DNA of 64,000 nt from Latrodectus hesperus (lineage: Eukaryota > Arthropoda > Arachnida > Araneae > Theridiidae): the NCBI GenBank assembly GCA_037975125.1, contig CM075855.1, positions 79,353,445 through 79,417,444 on the forward strand. The letters run 5' to 3'. Positions 1 to 13,710 of the stretch are shown piece after piece. The position numbers and the translations under genes are program-made. Position 1 is the first letter of the stretch; each line of letters starts with the position of its first letter. The notes under the pieces are model-generated. The model did not search any database. It was not told where the DNA came from and saw only the letters and a list, made by a program, of their open reading frames with translations.

Positions 1-57
<57 letters not shown>
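1..57. repeat. (TA)n microsatellite at window edge
   Basis: Uninterrupted TA dinucleotides run from the first base, so the repeat probably continues outside the window. Confidence 0.95.
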
Positions 58-62
<5 letters not shown>

Positions 63-974
63 CATTTGATTTTCTCTTACCAAATTATTTAAATTTGTTC
101 TAATACAAAAGCATTGTTTGTCCAGGAAATTTTCTAAAATTCATTCTGTAGACGATAATCTTCAACTCTTTTAATTCAAAATCGAAATAGCCTTAAGGAA
201 ATTTAATTTTAATGTGGGTATATAAATAAATTTTTAAATTAGCATATCATTGCTTATCAATTACGAATTTAAGACAAACTGTTTGAACAATTTAAATGAT
301 CAGATTCTATGTTGACGATTTTATGATTATAATTAATTTAAAATGCTTTAAGTATTTTTAGTGATGACCAAGTAGTTTTGCACAAAAAGTTGTTGATATA
401 AATATATATTCTTGTTACCATTGATTTGTTGAAGGATATTTTTTTTCACCATTTCGTGCTAAGAAAAGGATTACCAAATTAAAAATGCTCTAAAAAAATA
501 ATAATAAAAATAAATAAATAAAATAAAAAAAATGCAGCAGGAAATTTTTTATTTATTTTATAAAACCTTATTTTCATAATATTAATCTCAATAATGGTAC
601 CACCAAAATTATTTTACACACCCTTTCAGTTTATTTTAAAAAGGACTGTTGTTATTTTTGTTGGCACACTTTAGGTTTGCGCAATTACTTCCTGGAAAAG
701 CCTGCTTGAAGACTGATAAAATACTTGCTGATATATTTCTGTACCGTACCAGAGTTTACTTAGAATTCCTTCCATCTTATCGATACGGGAAGAAAACTTT
801 AAGCAGACGATTTCTTTCATCAATCTTATGGTGCATGCAATCCGGAACTTTAAATCCACAATCAAATCATGGGAAGTTCTCCCACGCAATGCACATGCGC
901 AAATTGAGGAATACAATCATTTCTAATTTAAGTTGTAAACAGTATTGTGAAATCATGAATAAAATTTGACTTCA
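58..974. other. AT-rich stretch, no gene recognised
   Basis: Open frames of 106 codons (+) and 81 codons (-) overlap around 650-970, but neither encodes anything I recognise and both look like chance frames. I see no splice-compatible coding pattern. Confidence 0.5.
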
Positions 975-1170
975 CAATTAATAATAGTCTTCCATCCTTT
1001 CAGTGGATCTATAAAGCTAAGTATCACAAGCATGCTTGGGAATTAAATATTGGGGTTTCGCGTTAAGTTGACTACATAAACAAGACATAGGCTTCGCACC
1101 CCAGGGCCTTCGGTCATTAAAACAGGTATATGCACCATAGGCCTTGACTCCCATGTCGGCTGTAGTGCCA
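975..1170 (+). mobile_element. SINE fragment (family 1, body only)
   Basis: The stretch from CTTCCATCCTTTCAG through ACAAGCATGCTTGG, GGGGTTTCGCG and the CATGTCGGCTGTAGTGCC end is homologous to the copy at 14812-15060 (opposite strand) and partly to 23525-23700. The tRNA-like head seen near 23570 is missing here, so this is a 5'-truncated or eroded copy. It is GC-richer than its surroundings. Confidence 0.65.
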
Positions 1171-1815
1171 TTAAGTAGAGAGTAATTAATAATACATCTT
1201 TTGATATTTTTAATAATTAAGTATCAATTTGTGATGTTGAAGTAAAGACACAGGAAGTTATTAGAATATATTAAACAAAATATTAATTGATAATTTTATT
1301 AATTTTCATTCAGTATGATTATTATTCACAATAAATATTCATTAAATATTGAAATTTTTATATAATTGTATATGTTGAGTATCTATAAATCATTGCTCTA
1401 CTTGTGATAAATAAATTAGTAAATTATTACCTAATACATTAATATTCTTAAGCAAATTTCACAGACACTAATATCAATATTTAAATTTCTTATCTTATTT
1501 TATTGTTTCCTAATATGAAAATTTTCAAAAAATTACTTATTTACTTGATTTATTTACTTTTGCAACTGATAGACTTAGTGCTTTAAGCATCTTAACTCAT
1601 TAACACTTCTTAATATTATAGAAACAAAGCCTCTAAATTCATTATTAGAAAGTTAATAAGAACAGGTTTCTATTAATTTCACAAAAACTATATATATATA
1701 GAATAATATATAAATATAAAATATATCGCTGGTTCACTTATTAAATATTCTTCGCTTTTCTATGTATACGTTTTTCAAATTTTTATAAATACATATTTGT
1801 CTTATATATATTTGC
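1171..1815. other. AT-rich spacer before the Penelope-like element
   Basis: No gene is visible. Part of it may be the 5' non-coding end of the downstream retroelement, but I cannot place a boundary and saw no hammerhead-ribozyme core (CTGATGA...GAAA) here. Confidence 0.4.
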
Positions 1816-4440
1816 ATGTTTTATCTTATATACTTAAACATTATGGAATATGGAAATAATATATTAGCGCCTGACAAAAAGACAGTAGACAATTCTGCTG
1901 CCTGTGTCCGGTACAATTCCTATAAATGGTATGGAATTGGATCGATAAACAATGACCCTTGCAATACAGTAGGTAAGGACATATTTTATGTTAATGAGGA
2001 TTGTGATTTTGTTAATAATAATCTTATGTTTACAAAGAAATTCACCTTTCGTACTTGTAATTCCAAACTCTGTAAGACTTGTCCCAAATTCAATACATCA
2101 CAAATTGATATCTCCTATACTTTAAATAAAGCCTGTAAAGCTTACAATGTTATATATATGATTGAGTGCAAAATTTGTAAATTTAAATATATTGGACAGA
2201 CATCTAATACTATTAATATGCGCATAAATCTACACAGATCTAATATTAAAAATTATAATAATAACAAAAGCTTTAACATTAAATTTGAACATTTCAAAGT
2301 ACATAGTTTCAATAATATTATTATAACCATTTTAGATATTGAAATCGATATTAATTTACGCCTAATTAAAGAAAATCAATATATTATTTATTATAAAACC
2401 CTAGTACCATTTGGACTTAATGAACTATTTAACAATTCGAAAATTAACTATGAAAATACTAAATCCTTTATGTACTTTAAACCTAATAATAAGAAAACTA
2501 AAAGATGTAAAAGAGGTGCTAGAAAAATTAACAAAACTTATAACAATTACAATATAAATAACTTTATATATTGGAATGATAAACTGTTCGAATTAGAAAA
2601 TCAGTTTGTAAACTCTTATAACTATTCTTTTTGTAAAAACTTTATTATGAGTTTAAATAAAAAACAATGTATTTTTCTTTCAGATTTTTTAAATAGCTTT
2701 AATTTTAATAATGAACATTTTAAAATTTTAATTTTTGACATTTTTAAATATAAACTAAGTAAACTAAATATAAATTCTAATAAAAATATCAAATCAGATT
2801 ATTTTGTTATTTCTTTTAAGCATCCATTATATGATAAAATTAAATTCTCGAGTATTAGTAAAGAGCTTAAACATATCTTTCCTTTAAATAATAATGAATT
2901 TAAATGTACTTTTCAATATGATCTACCATTTGGTAGACATATCTTTAACTATAATAAATTCTGTAGTAATATAAATATTAATAATGAAAATGCCGATTGC
3001 TTCTGTAATAACTCGAAATACAATAAATTCGTAGATTTAACTTTTGGACACATAATTACCGGAAATACTGATATTATATTGAATAATGAATTAAAAAATA
3101 TCGTTAATAAAGGTACTTAATTTCAACCAGTTAATTATTATAACCACAAACAAATTCTTAAGTTTTTTCGCAATGATATCGATAAATTTATTTTTAAGAT
3201 CCCTAATACTTATTCTATTCCAATAGAATTTTTCTCACAGTTGAAATGGAAATTCTACTGCAAATTTAAAACAAATGTAAATAATTTAAAATTTAAAGGA
3301 ATAAATAAAAAATATCTAAAAAAGTATACAAAAGAAATACAAAAACTTTTCATTATTACTCCTGTAGATAAAGCATCAAATAATTATGCCTTTACATGTA
3401 AAAAATTTTACTACCAATTACTAAATGAAGAAATATCTAATTCAACTACTTACAAAATTATTAATTCAAACAAAACAACAATATTTAAAAAAAATTCTTG
3501 CCTATGCTAAAAAACTCAAAATTAAAAATATAAACTTTAAAATTCCATACATTACACTATATCCGAAATTCCATAAAAACCCTGTTAAATTTTTGTTTAT
3601 TACACGTGGATGCAGCACTTATGCAGACAAATTTGGTAATTTATTTTCTTATTATTTAAATAAATTTTAAATAACATTACTAATTCAAATAATACATGGA
3701 TAATTAAGAATAATAAACCTATCATTGAATTTATTTCTGCCAATAAAATTAATGTTGTTTCCACTTATGATTTCAAAGATTTATTCACCAGTATTCCACT
3801 TGAAAAACATTTTCATATTATTATGTTTTATTTTTATGATTTTAATTCAATATTGGATATCGATATAAATTTTTGGAAAGACCTTATTTTATTTTGTATT
3901 TATAATAATTATATTTCTTATGGAGAAAATATTTATTTACAAGTTAACGGCATTCACCAGGGTTCCAAATTTTCAAGTATATTAGCAAATTTTTTTTTAA
4001 ACTACTATGAAAAATCGTTTATTATACAAATGCCTTTTGCTTACAGATATATTAACGATTTTATAATTTTTAATTGCCTAGAATTTGATAAAATTTACAA
4101 TAATATATATCATTAGAAATTAAAATTAATTAAAACTAATATTGATAACTTAAAAACTGAATTTCTAGATATTTCAATTACGATAAAAGATAACCACACA
4201 TTTACTGACATATATGATAAAACTAATAATTTAAATTTCAAAGTTACTAATTTTCTGGAATTCAAACATTTCAATTAAAATTTATAAAAATATTATTTTT
4301 AATCAACTTTATAGAATATACAATATATGTAATAATTTAAAAAACATCAATAAACAAATAAATAGACTAGAAAATATTTTAACTCATAATGGCATTCCAA
4401 CTAAATTTATTAAACACTTTTTGGCTAGTATAGCATTGCT
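1816..4440 (+). pseudogene. Naiad-type Penelope-like retroelement, decayed
   Basis: A retroelement polyprotein with the endonuclease before the reverse transcriptase. The first frame (1816-3120) has a cysteine cluster (C81, C86, C89), then a GIY-YIG nuclease: VIY near residue 112, YIG at 125-127, arginine at 136. RT motifs follow: STYDFKDLFTSIP (motif A, about 3760-3800), GIHQGSKFSSILANFFLN (motif B, about 3950-4000) and YIND at 4048-4059 where YxDD is expected. A Penelope-like C-terminal tail continues to about 4440. Nuclease upstream of RT is the permuted order known for the Naiad clade; canonical Penelope elements have it downstream. The copy is broken by a TAA at 3118-3120, frameshifts near 3490 and 3665, a TAG at 4114-4116 and another shift near 4280. 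The extreme AT-biased codon use with Asn/Ile/Lys runs may be partly native to the element. It cannot encode an intact protein. Confidence 0.85.
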
Positions 4441-4603
4441 TTTAAGAGTGAAGTAAGGCGTAGTTTTATACTACAGAAGGGCCACCAAGCCTTGAAGGTT
4501 TTATAACAAGCTTGAAATACCAATAGTGCTTACACCTAGTCGTTAATTTATGTATTTATTTGGCTTACATATAGTATTTAGTGAGGTTCTTGCAGATTTG
4601 GAC
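4441..4603 (+). other. possible 3' tail of the Penelope-like element
   Basis: A moderately GC-rich stretch directly follows the last recognisable RT residues and ends before a tandem repeat. It could be the element's 3' non-coding tail; no boundary or target-site duplication was identified. Confidence 0.35.
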
Positions 4604-4717
4604 TTGTATTTGGATATGGTTTTAATTTGATTATTAAAAATTAAATGTATTTTGGCAACATTGTATTTGGATATGGTTTTAATTTGATTATTATAAATTA
4701 AATGTATTTTGGCAACA
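4604..4717. repeat. 57-bp tandem duplication
   Basis: Two adjacent copies of a 57-bp unit (4604-4660 and 4661-4717) begin TTGTATTTGGATATGG and end TTTTGGCAACA. They differ at about one position, so the duplication is recent. It lies downstream of the Penelope-like element. Confidence 0.85.
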
Positions 4718-5081
4718 TTGGATTTTGACTTATATATTTTAGATTAAATTCTACTTCTTTTATTCTGGCTTGATATTTTGGTTTGAACTTTTGGTATGGC
4801 TTTGAGGTGTACTGGCGTCTTTAAGAATATGTCTTGGGCCATTGCAGAAAAGCCATAATTTGTGCCAATGTGGTCAACACCCCTTGACGAAGCTGGCCAT
4901 ATTGGTACTTCATTCCATTTTATATCTATCTTTCTTTGATATTTTCCTTGTAATTTTTCCAAATATTTTTCTTTGAAGATTTTTCAAGTATTTTCAATGT
5001 ATTATTTTCCATTTAGTATTTTCAGCTGTACTATTCTCCATTTGGCATTTTTCATTGTATTTTATAAAATATATTATTAAC

Positions 5082-5232
<151 letters not shown>

Positions 5233-5239
5233 ATATCTC

Positions 5240-8200
5240 ATAAGATTTTTCCCATAACTTTCCACCAATTGATATTTAGAGAGTTGATTTTTTCTCGAAT
5301 GATAGTTAATTCCTGAAATTTAGAATTGTATTTGAAGATATTTTTCACAATTTGCTTTACTGAAAGAGAATTTAATCAAAGGAAACTGACGAGAACATTC
5401 TCACAGTTATTTTTCGATTTCTCTCCATTTTTTTTTTACAAACACACTAGAATTTCATGCTTACTGAAAATAAAGAATGAATTTATAGATTTCGCGTATT
5501 TCTAAGATTATCTTTTAAAAAGTGCTATGGTCCACAATAAGGTAAAATTGCTGTTATTGTCGCACCAGCTGGCTTGCTTCCCTGAATCGAGCTTTACCAT
5601 TAACGTGAAATAATAAAGATAGCAACTATCATTGAATTCAGAAATCGTTTGCAATATGTCTTGAGAATATTTTTCAGTGAAGTTATATTACTGGAAGGGA
5701 AGTGATATAGTTTAAAGAAATATTATTTCATTAATTCATCATAAAAAAATTATTGTATATAAATGTTATATGATTTTAAGCATCATCCTAAAGTTCAACT
5801 CTAAACGATGGGGAAAATGCCAAATAAAATAAAATTCAAATAGTTGTCTTCTACTTGATATTATTAGAAAATAGATAAATTTAAGTTATTAGTTATCGCA
5901 TTAAAATTAAAATCCTACAAAATGATTCCCGAATCTCTTAATTGTTGAGTCTTTCATGTAAAAATAAATCAAAAAGAAAACGTTTCCTAAAATAAGTTCC
6001 TATGCTAAAATAGAAATTAAAGTAAAAATAAGGTACTAAAATGATACGAGTAAACAAAAGAGAAAATTCAATTTGAAAGTAATTCATGTTAATTAACGAA
6101 ATTTTATTTTTTGACAAATATTTTCCAGAAGATTTTTATTTTTGTGATTATTTATACTTGGTTTTTAATGAAATTTGAGTTACTATCACTAAATATCTGT
6201 ATTATCAAAGTAATATGATAATTTGTTTTTTCTTAAATTTTCCTGCAGTTACACAGTACACAGTACAATAGTTTTATTTATATAGTATCGAAATTCATGC
6301 ACATAAAAGTGCTAATATTCTAAATAATTTATGTAAACTATAAAAAAATTAAAAAGGAAAGCTTAATTTATATTGTACCTTTTTATTAATTGGAAAATGC
6401 TTAGTGCTGATCTTTTGGATTAAGATTAAACTATTCAAATAAAAGAAACTGGTTAGTTCTACAAATCTAGAATCTCTTCCAATGATTAAAATGACTAAAA
6501 ACATATCTACAAATATCTACTATCAAATTTACTTAGAGAAATTTTTTATATTTCACTAAACAAAAAAAAAAATGTTTATGGTTACTTTTTCAATATGTGC
6601 AATATTATTTTTTCAAATATCTTATTCGTGACATATGCTAATAATTGGATCATTTCTTAGTTATTCTCCTGTGGTGTACATTTTACTGCACTCACATCAA
6701 CTCATTGTAAGGTTCTAGTACAGTTAAATGCTCAAATATAAATATTTCAAAATTAGACATCGATTTGTATCTTTTCGAATTCTAGTTTATAAAAAAGGAC
6801 TATTGCTGTGATTTTGATGAAAGTAGTTTAGAGCAAAGAGGAGATAATTTTTCGTGTAATTAGCAGAAGTAATGCTATTTATATTAAAAAGATTTTCAGC
6901 TCTAGTTACTGATAAACCAGCACTTTCTACTTCTTTCAAAAGAGGGAGATGATCCTAGAAATACAGTTTCTTGGGTCATTTCCCATATAGGGGATCATCA
7001 AAGAGTGTGTAGGTCTGCTGTAGCTAGAAATCCGCTTTCAATTGTTGGTCATTGCTGAAATACCTCTTATAGAAAAAAAAAAAACAATTTTAAATCAATA
7101 AACAAAATCAAATTTCTATCAAGGTTTAAGAGTCCCAAGGCCTTTCACAGAAGATATAAGTTTAAAGTCTCGAAAATTTTAAAGTTTGAAAACTTGAAAT
7201 TATTATTTTTTCTTTAATTTGACTATTTTGAAAAACGTTTCAAATACTTCTTCGGCTGGGCTCAGCCTGAGTATCGAGGTACCTGGGTCCTAGGACCCTC
7301 ACCCTCAGCTGGAGCTGGAATTGGAGTGGTAAGCTATAACTGTTACTGACTGGCATATGATTGGTTGCTAAATCTTGAGTGGGCGGGGCTTATTTAAGAA
7401 TTTTGGTTGTTTAAAGATTTAGTTTATTTTATTAAATTTAATATTAATGATGATAGAATTTATTAATAGTGTGATAAATAATAGTGAGATAATATCATAT
7501 TTAGAAGAAGGTATTTTAAAATTTAGAAAAATATTAGAAGATATTATTCAGTATCTTAAAAATATTGGGTGTGCTTAAATAATTTGTCCATAGGGGACTT
7601 AATTTCTTTGAATTGTAACTATTAAAAACTAGATATTGATAAAAAAAAATACACATTGGTAGGTAATGGCATAAAATAGTGAAATTTTATGGAATTTGGA
7701 AATCTAATAACTCTCTGGTTCGGATAGATTCTTCATCAATGGATGCTAGCAAAATAAGAGCCATGGAATCAAACAACGTTTCTTGTAACTAAAAGAACAA
7801 TTTTTTTTTAATTTTATAATCTTTTTCTTATTTTAAAATCTGCAATTTCTAGTAACTAATCATATGCATTCGTTCTTGATTTATTTTCCTCGTTATTAAC
7901 TTACTTATATTTTTAAGTAAGGAGGAATTTGTAACGCACAGGTGTTGTATAATCCAGGATGCCAAATTATCAGTTTGGTGATTTTTTGGCGGATATTCTT
8001 ATGTATCTGGCAACCTGGTTTTTATTACGCCCTAAATAGGGAGACCTATAAAATTTATGCAGAAAATTCTATTTTGGCAACCCTAGTATTTACGTCATCT
8101 TGGCAATATTTTTTCATCGCCAAAAAAATTCAGAATTCGGAATCCTGGATTATACGGCATCTGTGCCATCTGTAATTCTTTTTTCGTATTCTTTTAAATG

Positions 8201-10409
8201 GAATATTTGTTTTTCAGATATGGAATACAATCTGTATGTCTCTTCTAAGGGAACTGCTTGTGGCTGGAGCTGGATAATGTGCTTAGCAGTAGCATTGCTA
8301 GTTACACTTCTCTAAATAAAATAAAATATGAACTGAAGCTTTTCAAATAAAGTGGTGGAAGTTAATACAAATATCCTGGATATTTCTTGGATGTGATTAA
8401 CCTCATTTATTGGAAACTGTGATTATAACATACAGCGAGAAACATTTTGATTCGCTGATCATAAAGAAATATATTTTGCACTTCTTTAAGAAGATTTCTA
8501 GTTTCCTTACTGGAAACACACAGCTGAGAAATAATGTTAAAAAAAGAGAACATTTTTTAAATATCAGAACTTGTGACTATAACCCCTAAAAATCTATCTA
8601 CATTTATATATTTTATTTATTTCCATTAAATAATGGTCATTAATCACTTATGAAAAATGTATTATTTATAATTTACTTTGAAACAATTATTCTTTCTACA
8701 AAGTACGTGGAAATTTTACAATTATTAGTTAAAAAGACATGCTGAAGATTAATTTTTTTTTTAAAAAAAGCATTTTTTAAAAAATGTTTTGTGCCTGAAA
8801 CAGTCACCATGAAATAATTCTGAAATTGTGAAGGAGATGTATTTAAATGACCATATCCGTAACCATGAATGTCCTATTTACAGTCTGTAGTTAGGGAAGT
8901 AATTTCAATTAAGTTCCTTTTTGATTTACAAGATTTATTTTTGAATTTTTTTGTAAAGATATGAATTATTAAAAAAGACTTAGTATTCATTATATATAAT
9001 TAACCATAAATATCCATATATTTTACTTTTTTGACGTCTCAAATAATTTTAACTTTTTTTATTGGCTTTTCAGAAATAAAAATATCTATATAGTTTTTAA
9101 TTTTATTAAAACATGCATAATATGTCTAATAAATAAACAAATAAAACTATGAGTTTTAAGTTTTGGATTAATTTTTTTTGTAATTTAATTTTTATTAGGA
9201 ATATTAAAGTTTTATAATATTTAAGATAACATTTATTATAATGTATGAAGCTTTACGAATATTTAAAATAATGCGTATACTTCAGCTTTTTTTAACTATT
9301 ACCCTGTCATAGAATTAAAAAAAAATTTGAAGTCTTTTCTCGGTTTATTTTTTTAACCATCACATACCCACTGAATAAAAAGAAGTTATAATTTTCTTCC
9401 AACTGAGCAAAAAGGAAAACTTAAAAAATTTATTTATTAGCACAACATATGATAGATAAAAAAATAATAAAAATAAAACATTTAATTTTTATTAGTTTTT
9501 TTAATTATTATTTTTTATAATTATTAAATTTTAATTTTTTAATTAATTTTTACTAAGCGAATATATAAAATGGCTTTGCATCTTAATAAAACTTTACTTG
9601 TAAATGTTGTATATGCAGATAATATTCTTTATTGGTACCGGACTAAGATAGATGTGTACTTTCGAATAAATTTTATATTAGTTACCCAGGAATGTGTACG
9701 GCAATGTACGAACATTTTAGATAACTTTTCTCTTTTGTTTGTTGTTTATATTGTTTCTATCATTGAATCTGGATCGATGTTGTTGATTCTAAATCCATGA
9801 ATATAATTGTGGATAAAAGTTTATTTTCAACATGACATTATCCTTCATATTCTTTCTCTAGATCTTTGATGAACTGGAAGCTCAAGTCTTTCGTTTAATA
9901 GTACCTGAGTTCAAATCTTAACGTTTAGGTGTTTGTGATTGTTTTTAATCCATTTTAAGCTGTAAAGCCTGTATGAGATAAGCTATTGTGGGTAAAACGA
10001 AACCCTAGATCAATGGGCAAAGTAAGTTCTAATGCATACTTTTTGAGAAAATTCTTTCTATGCCAGAATCAAAAACAAACTTAAGTCTGATTACAAAACT
10101 TAATTTTTATTTTCTGATAGTCCAATTTAATTTTTTCAAAAATACACTTATCTACAATAACCATTTTATTAAAAGAAAATAAAACGGAATCAAATGTATT
10201 ATTATATTCAGCCCTTTCTTACATTAACTATAAAAATACATAAATAAATTTAAATTAACAACTTAAAGAAACAAATTTAAAAATGTCTTAAGTTTTTTTA
10301 TAGGGAAAGTTCTCTTGTAGACTTTATTCTGCAAGAAATAATAAATTAATAAACTATAAATAAATAATAATTCTGAATAGTGAGAATCAACGGTTTTAGT
10401 TCTATAAAT
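5240..10409. other. long gene-free stretch
   Basis: No coding exon, RNA gene or complete mobile element was recognised. Two compositional islands stand out: 7255-7395 (GC-rich, GGGCTCAGCCTGAG ... GAGTGGGCGGGGC) and 7935-8320, where TTGGCAAC-like motifs recur and two short open frames overlap without similarity I know. Both could be eroded transposon pieces. Confidence 0.45.
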
Positions 10410-10535
<126 letters not shown>

Positions 10536-10629
10536 CACAGTAAGCAGCTTTTATCATTGATTTTATTGTGTAGCAAGTCTGCTGAAATTACCTTTTATCT
10601 GCTCTAACTTTATTCATTGTAATTATTGT

Positions 10630-11140
10630 TATTATACGTCTTCTTCGATAGCACTGCAATCTGTTGTTGGTCAAGACTCTCTCCAGGTTTTCCACCCCAT
10701 TCAATAATCTGGTTGCAGGTTTTTCTCTTCACCCCCCCCAGTGTTAGGCAGTCCGCAAATTCGTAGATGATCGCATGAGACTTGTCTCGCGAGACGCTCT
10801 GAGCATCTCCCGAGAATTGCATCAGACTAAATGACGTCATTGTGGTCTTAGTTACGTCAGAAAAGGGGTGGAGCGCGAGACGTTTCTAGATTTCGAGCCA
10901 GTTCGAAATATCAGGCAACTTTCCGTGAGACAGCGCTCTCATTGGTTTAAAATTCCATGATGTCAGATACAACGTTTTAGCTACGTCACACTAAGACATC
11001 GAGGAAATCACATTTTTCTACTATAAGACGGCGTCTCAATCAGATTGTCTACAGAGTTTGCGGCCTGCCTTAGAGAAGGTGATTCTTTTTGTGGGAAATG
11101 TGTCTTCATATTGAAATATGGCTCAGACACCTAATGCTGG
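10630..11140. other. GC-richer island, unidentified (possible repeat)
   Basis: This roughly 500-bp stretch (GCGAGACG, ACAGCGCTCTCATTGG, ATAAGACGGCGTCTC) has clearly higher GC than its flanks. A 76-codon frame on the minus strand (10610-10840) resembles nothing I recognise. The abrupt compositional edges suggest an inserted element. Confidence 0.35.
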
Positions 11141-13476
11141 ATGCCTTGACAACCTTTAAAATGTCAGGTTCAAAATACTTTTTGCGTATTTCTTGGTTTT
11201 ATAGGGTATTTTCCAAATAACATCTTGTTTTATTAGTCCCAAATTTTCCTTTAAACTTTTCTTTCAAATATCCTAAAAAGTCTTCTTCTGGCCTGTTCAA
11301 ATCCCCAGTATTTCCTTCCACACATGATGACAGGTCTTATCAATGCTTTATACAAACTTATCTTTGTTTTAATGCTGGCATTTGATTTCTAGTTTGTTGC
11401 TAAAAATAAAATAATAGGTGTTTCATAGAAACATTATTAGTCATTCTTATACTACTTTCTATAAACTCGTGTTGGTATTATATAACTTATTTTCTATAAA
11501 ATTGTATAGTATTTAATTTACACATCAGATTCCGGTTTTATTGTCGAAGTGATGACTGAATTGTCAGCGATCTGGTCTTCAGTTTGCCGGTGCTTGGGTT
11601 AGATTCTCACTCCCAGATGTAATAGTTAATGATTCTCTTTAAAATATTTGGCTAGTCGCATTAGTCATTTTATGAAATAACATTTTACACAGTTTAGCTA
11701 AATAAATATCTTATATAGCTAATTCATAAAAATAATTTCTTTTAAAACAGTTCTTCATAACTTTAAAAAAAATTCTCAATTCTAGTCTTTATTTCTTTTA
11801 TCCAAGTAAATTAAGCACAAACATGCAGTGAAGAAAACCAGTCTCCATAAAATTTTTACAAATGATATAAAGTGGTGCAGCAGTGTTATTTATGGAAATT
11901 TGATATAGCATGACTGCTGCCTAAATGATTAAAAAAAATAACACGGGCAAAAGCAGTTGAATAGCTTTTTTTTTTAATTCTGTAGAGTTATAAGAAAAAA
12001 TAAGGGAATTAAAATATTTTCTACAACCTCTCATATAAATAATATAAATATAAATTCATACAAATAAAGTAGAATATTCTTTTTTTAAGTTCATAAACTA
12101 TAAACTAAATATCACTTCAGCAAAAGTCATTTACCTCCTGTTGATTTAATATTCAATTTACAGCTTATTAATTTATAAACTGAATATTTTTTATCTATTG
12201 ATAATTTTTTATTTATATATATTATTTACTGATAATTTCCATATAAAAGAAACTCACTTTTTTCAGAAATATGCATAAAAAATGAACGTATTTGTGCAAA
12301 TAATCACTTTCTGATAAACAACTCAAAACTTTTTTAAAATTAAAGTAATTTACGTCAAATTCTTAAGACAGAACTTGCGAATTTTATGAGCTTCTGCTTT
12401 ATCAATTCAACTGATATGATATAAAGCTAAATATTTGTCATATATTTACGTTTATATCATTAGTTGATATCTGTACGTGATTCAATTATCTTTGTGCCAG
12501 AGTAAACTTTGTTATTTTTAGCTTATGGCAAAACTGAACTTCATAATTAACTAAATAAAACTGAATTGTATTTAAATTATTTTTTATAATTTTTCCTTTA
12601 TTTCATTGTACTATTAAACCAAGATAATTGCTCTCTATTTTTATTAAAATTTCTGTTTCATCGAATTTTCCTTAAATTTAAAACAATGTATACATTTAGG
12701 TTGTAAGTTTATCACTTGTTTCTAGTTTATAAATACTTAGAGACATTTTTTTTCCTTTTTTGAATGAATACATGTCTGTATTCATTAAAATTTAAGTAAA
12801 CGTTAATATCAAATTATAAATGTCTTACTCTTATTTGAAATTTCTTGGAATTCCAATTGTTATACTGTATTTTTATTGTATATTGTAAAAAAATGAACTT
12901 GTATGTAAAATGATGTGTAATAAAAGCAAATAACTCTTGTATTATTTATTTACGATGTTCTCTATGCTTTAATATTTTACTATACCATTACTATCAATAT
13001 TTCCTATTTTTTTATTTGTCAATCATAGCTAATGTTAATATAAGGTTAATTGGGCTGATATACCATTACTTTTTATCCATGCTTCAAGTTTTGAGATTTG
13101 TTTTCTACATATTGTAAAAAAATATTAAGTGTCACTAGAAATCCCTGAAAAAAATTAAATCATAGAATTTTTTGTAGTAATTGTTCTGTTCAGTTAACAG
13201 CAATTCTAATGAGCATTTTTTCAAAACGATATTTTGGCATATTATCTTATATAAGTGATGAATAAATTTAAAATATTGGATTGAGAAAACAAGTTTTCTA
13301 AAATGTGAATGCTAAATTATTAAAAAATAAATACACATTATGAAGTATAATATTAGGAAAAATACGTTTTCATTCACCATTTTTAAACTGTGCTTGAATT
13401 ATACATCTTTAAAGAAGACAAATTTAAGAATACGAATACGTTTTAACTGAAAAACTACATAATAAATTAAATCTGG
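11141..13476. other. AT-rich stretch, nothing recognised
   Basis: No coding or RNA signal is visible. A short stretch at 11540-11620 (GATGACTGAATTG ... GGGTTAGATTCTCACTCCC) contains a B-box-like GGGTTAGATTC and may be a tRNA-SINE relic, but it is too eroded to call. Confidence 0.4.
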
Positions 13477-13710
13477 AAATATTCCTCGAACTCACTTCCA
13501 GACAAATATGAATATACGTGTATCATCAACATTCATTTAGCGCAGTTCAAAAATGACTTGTATCAAACTCGGGACTTTCCACTAACAAAACCTAAATATT
13601 CCTCGAACTCACTTCCAGACAAATATGAATATACGTGTATCATCAACATTCATTTAGCGCAGTTCAAAAATGACTTGTATCAAACTCGGGACTTTCCACT
13701 AACAAAACCA
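13477..13710. repeat. 117-bp tandem duplication
   Basis: Copies 13477-13593 and 13594-13710 are essentially identical, from AAATATTCCTCGAAC to CACTAACAAAACC. This implies a very recent duplication, or an assembly artefact. Confidence 0.9.

Noticed and set aside
649..969. 106-codon frame as a small gene
   Set aside because: No recognisable domain, a similar-sized frame on the opposite strand, and no splice or poly(A) support.
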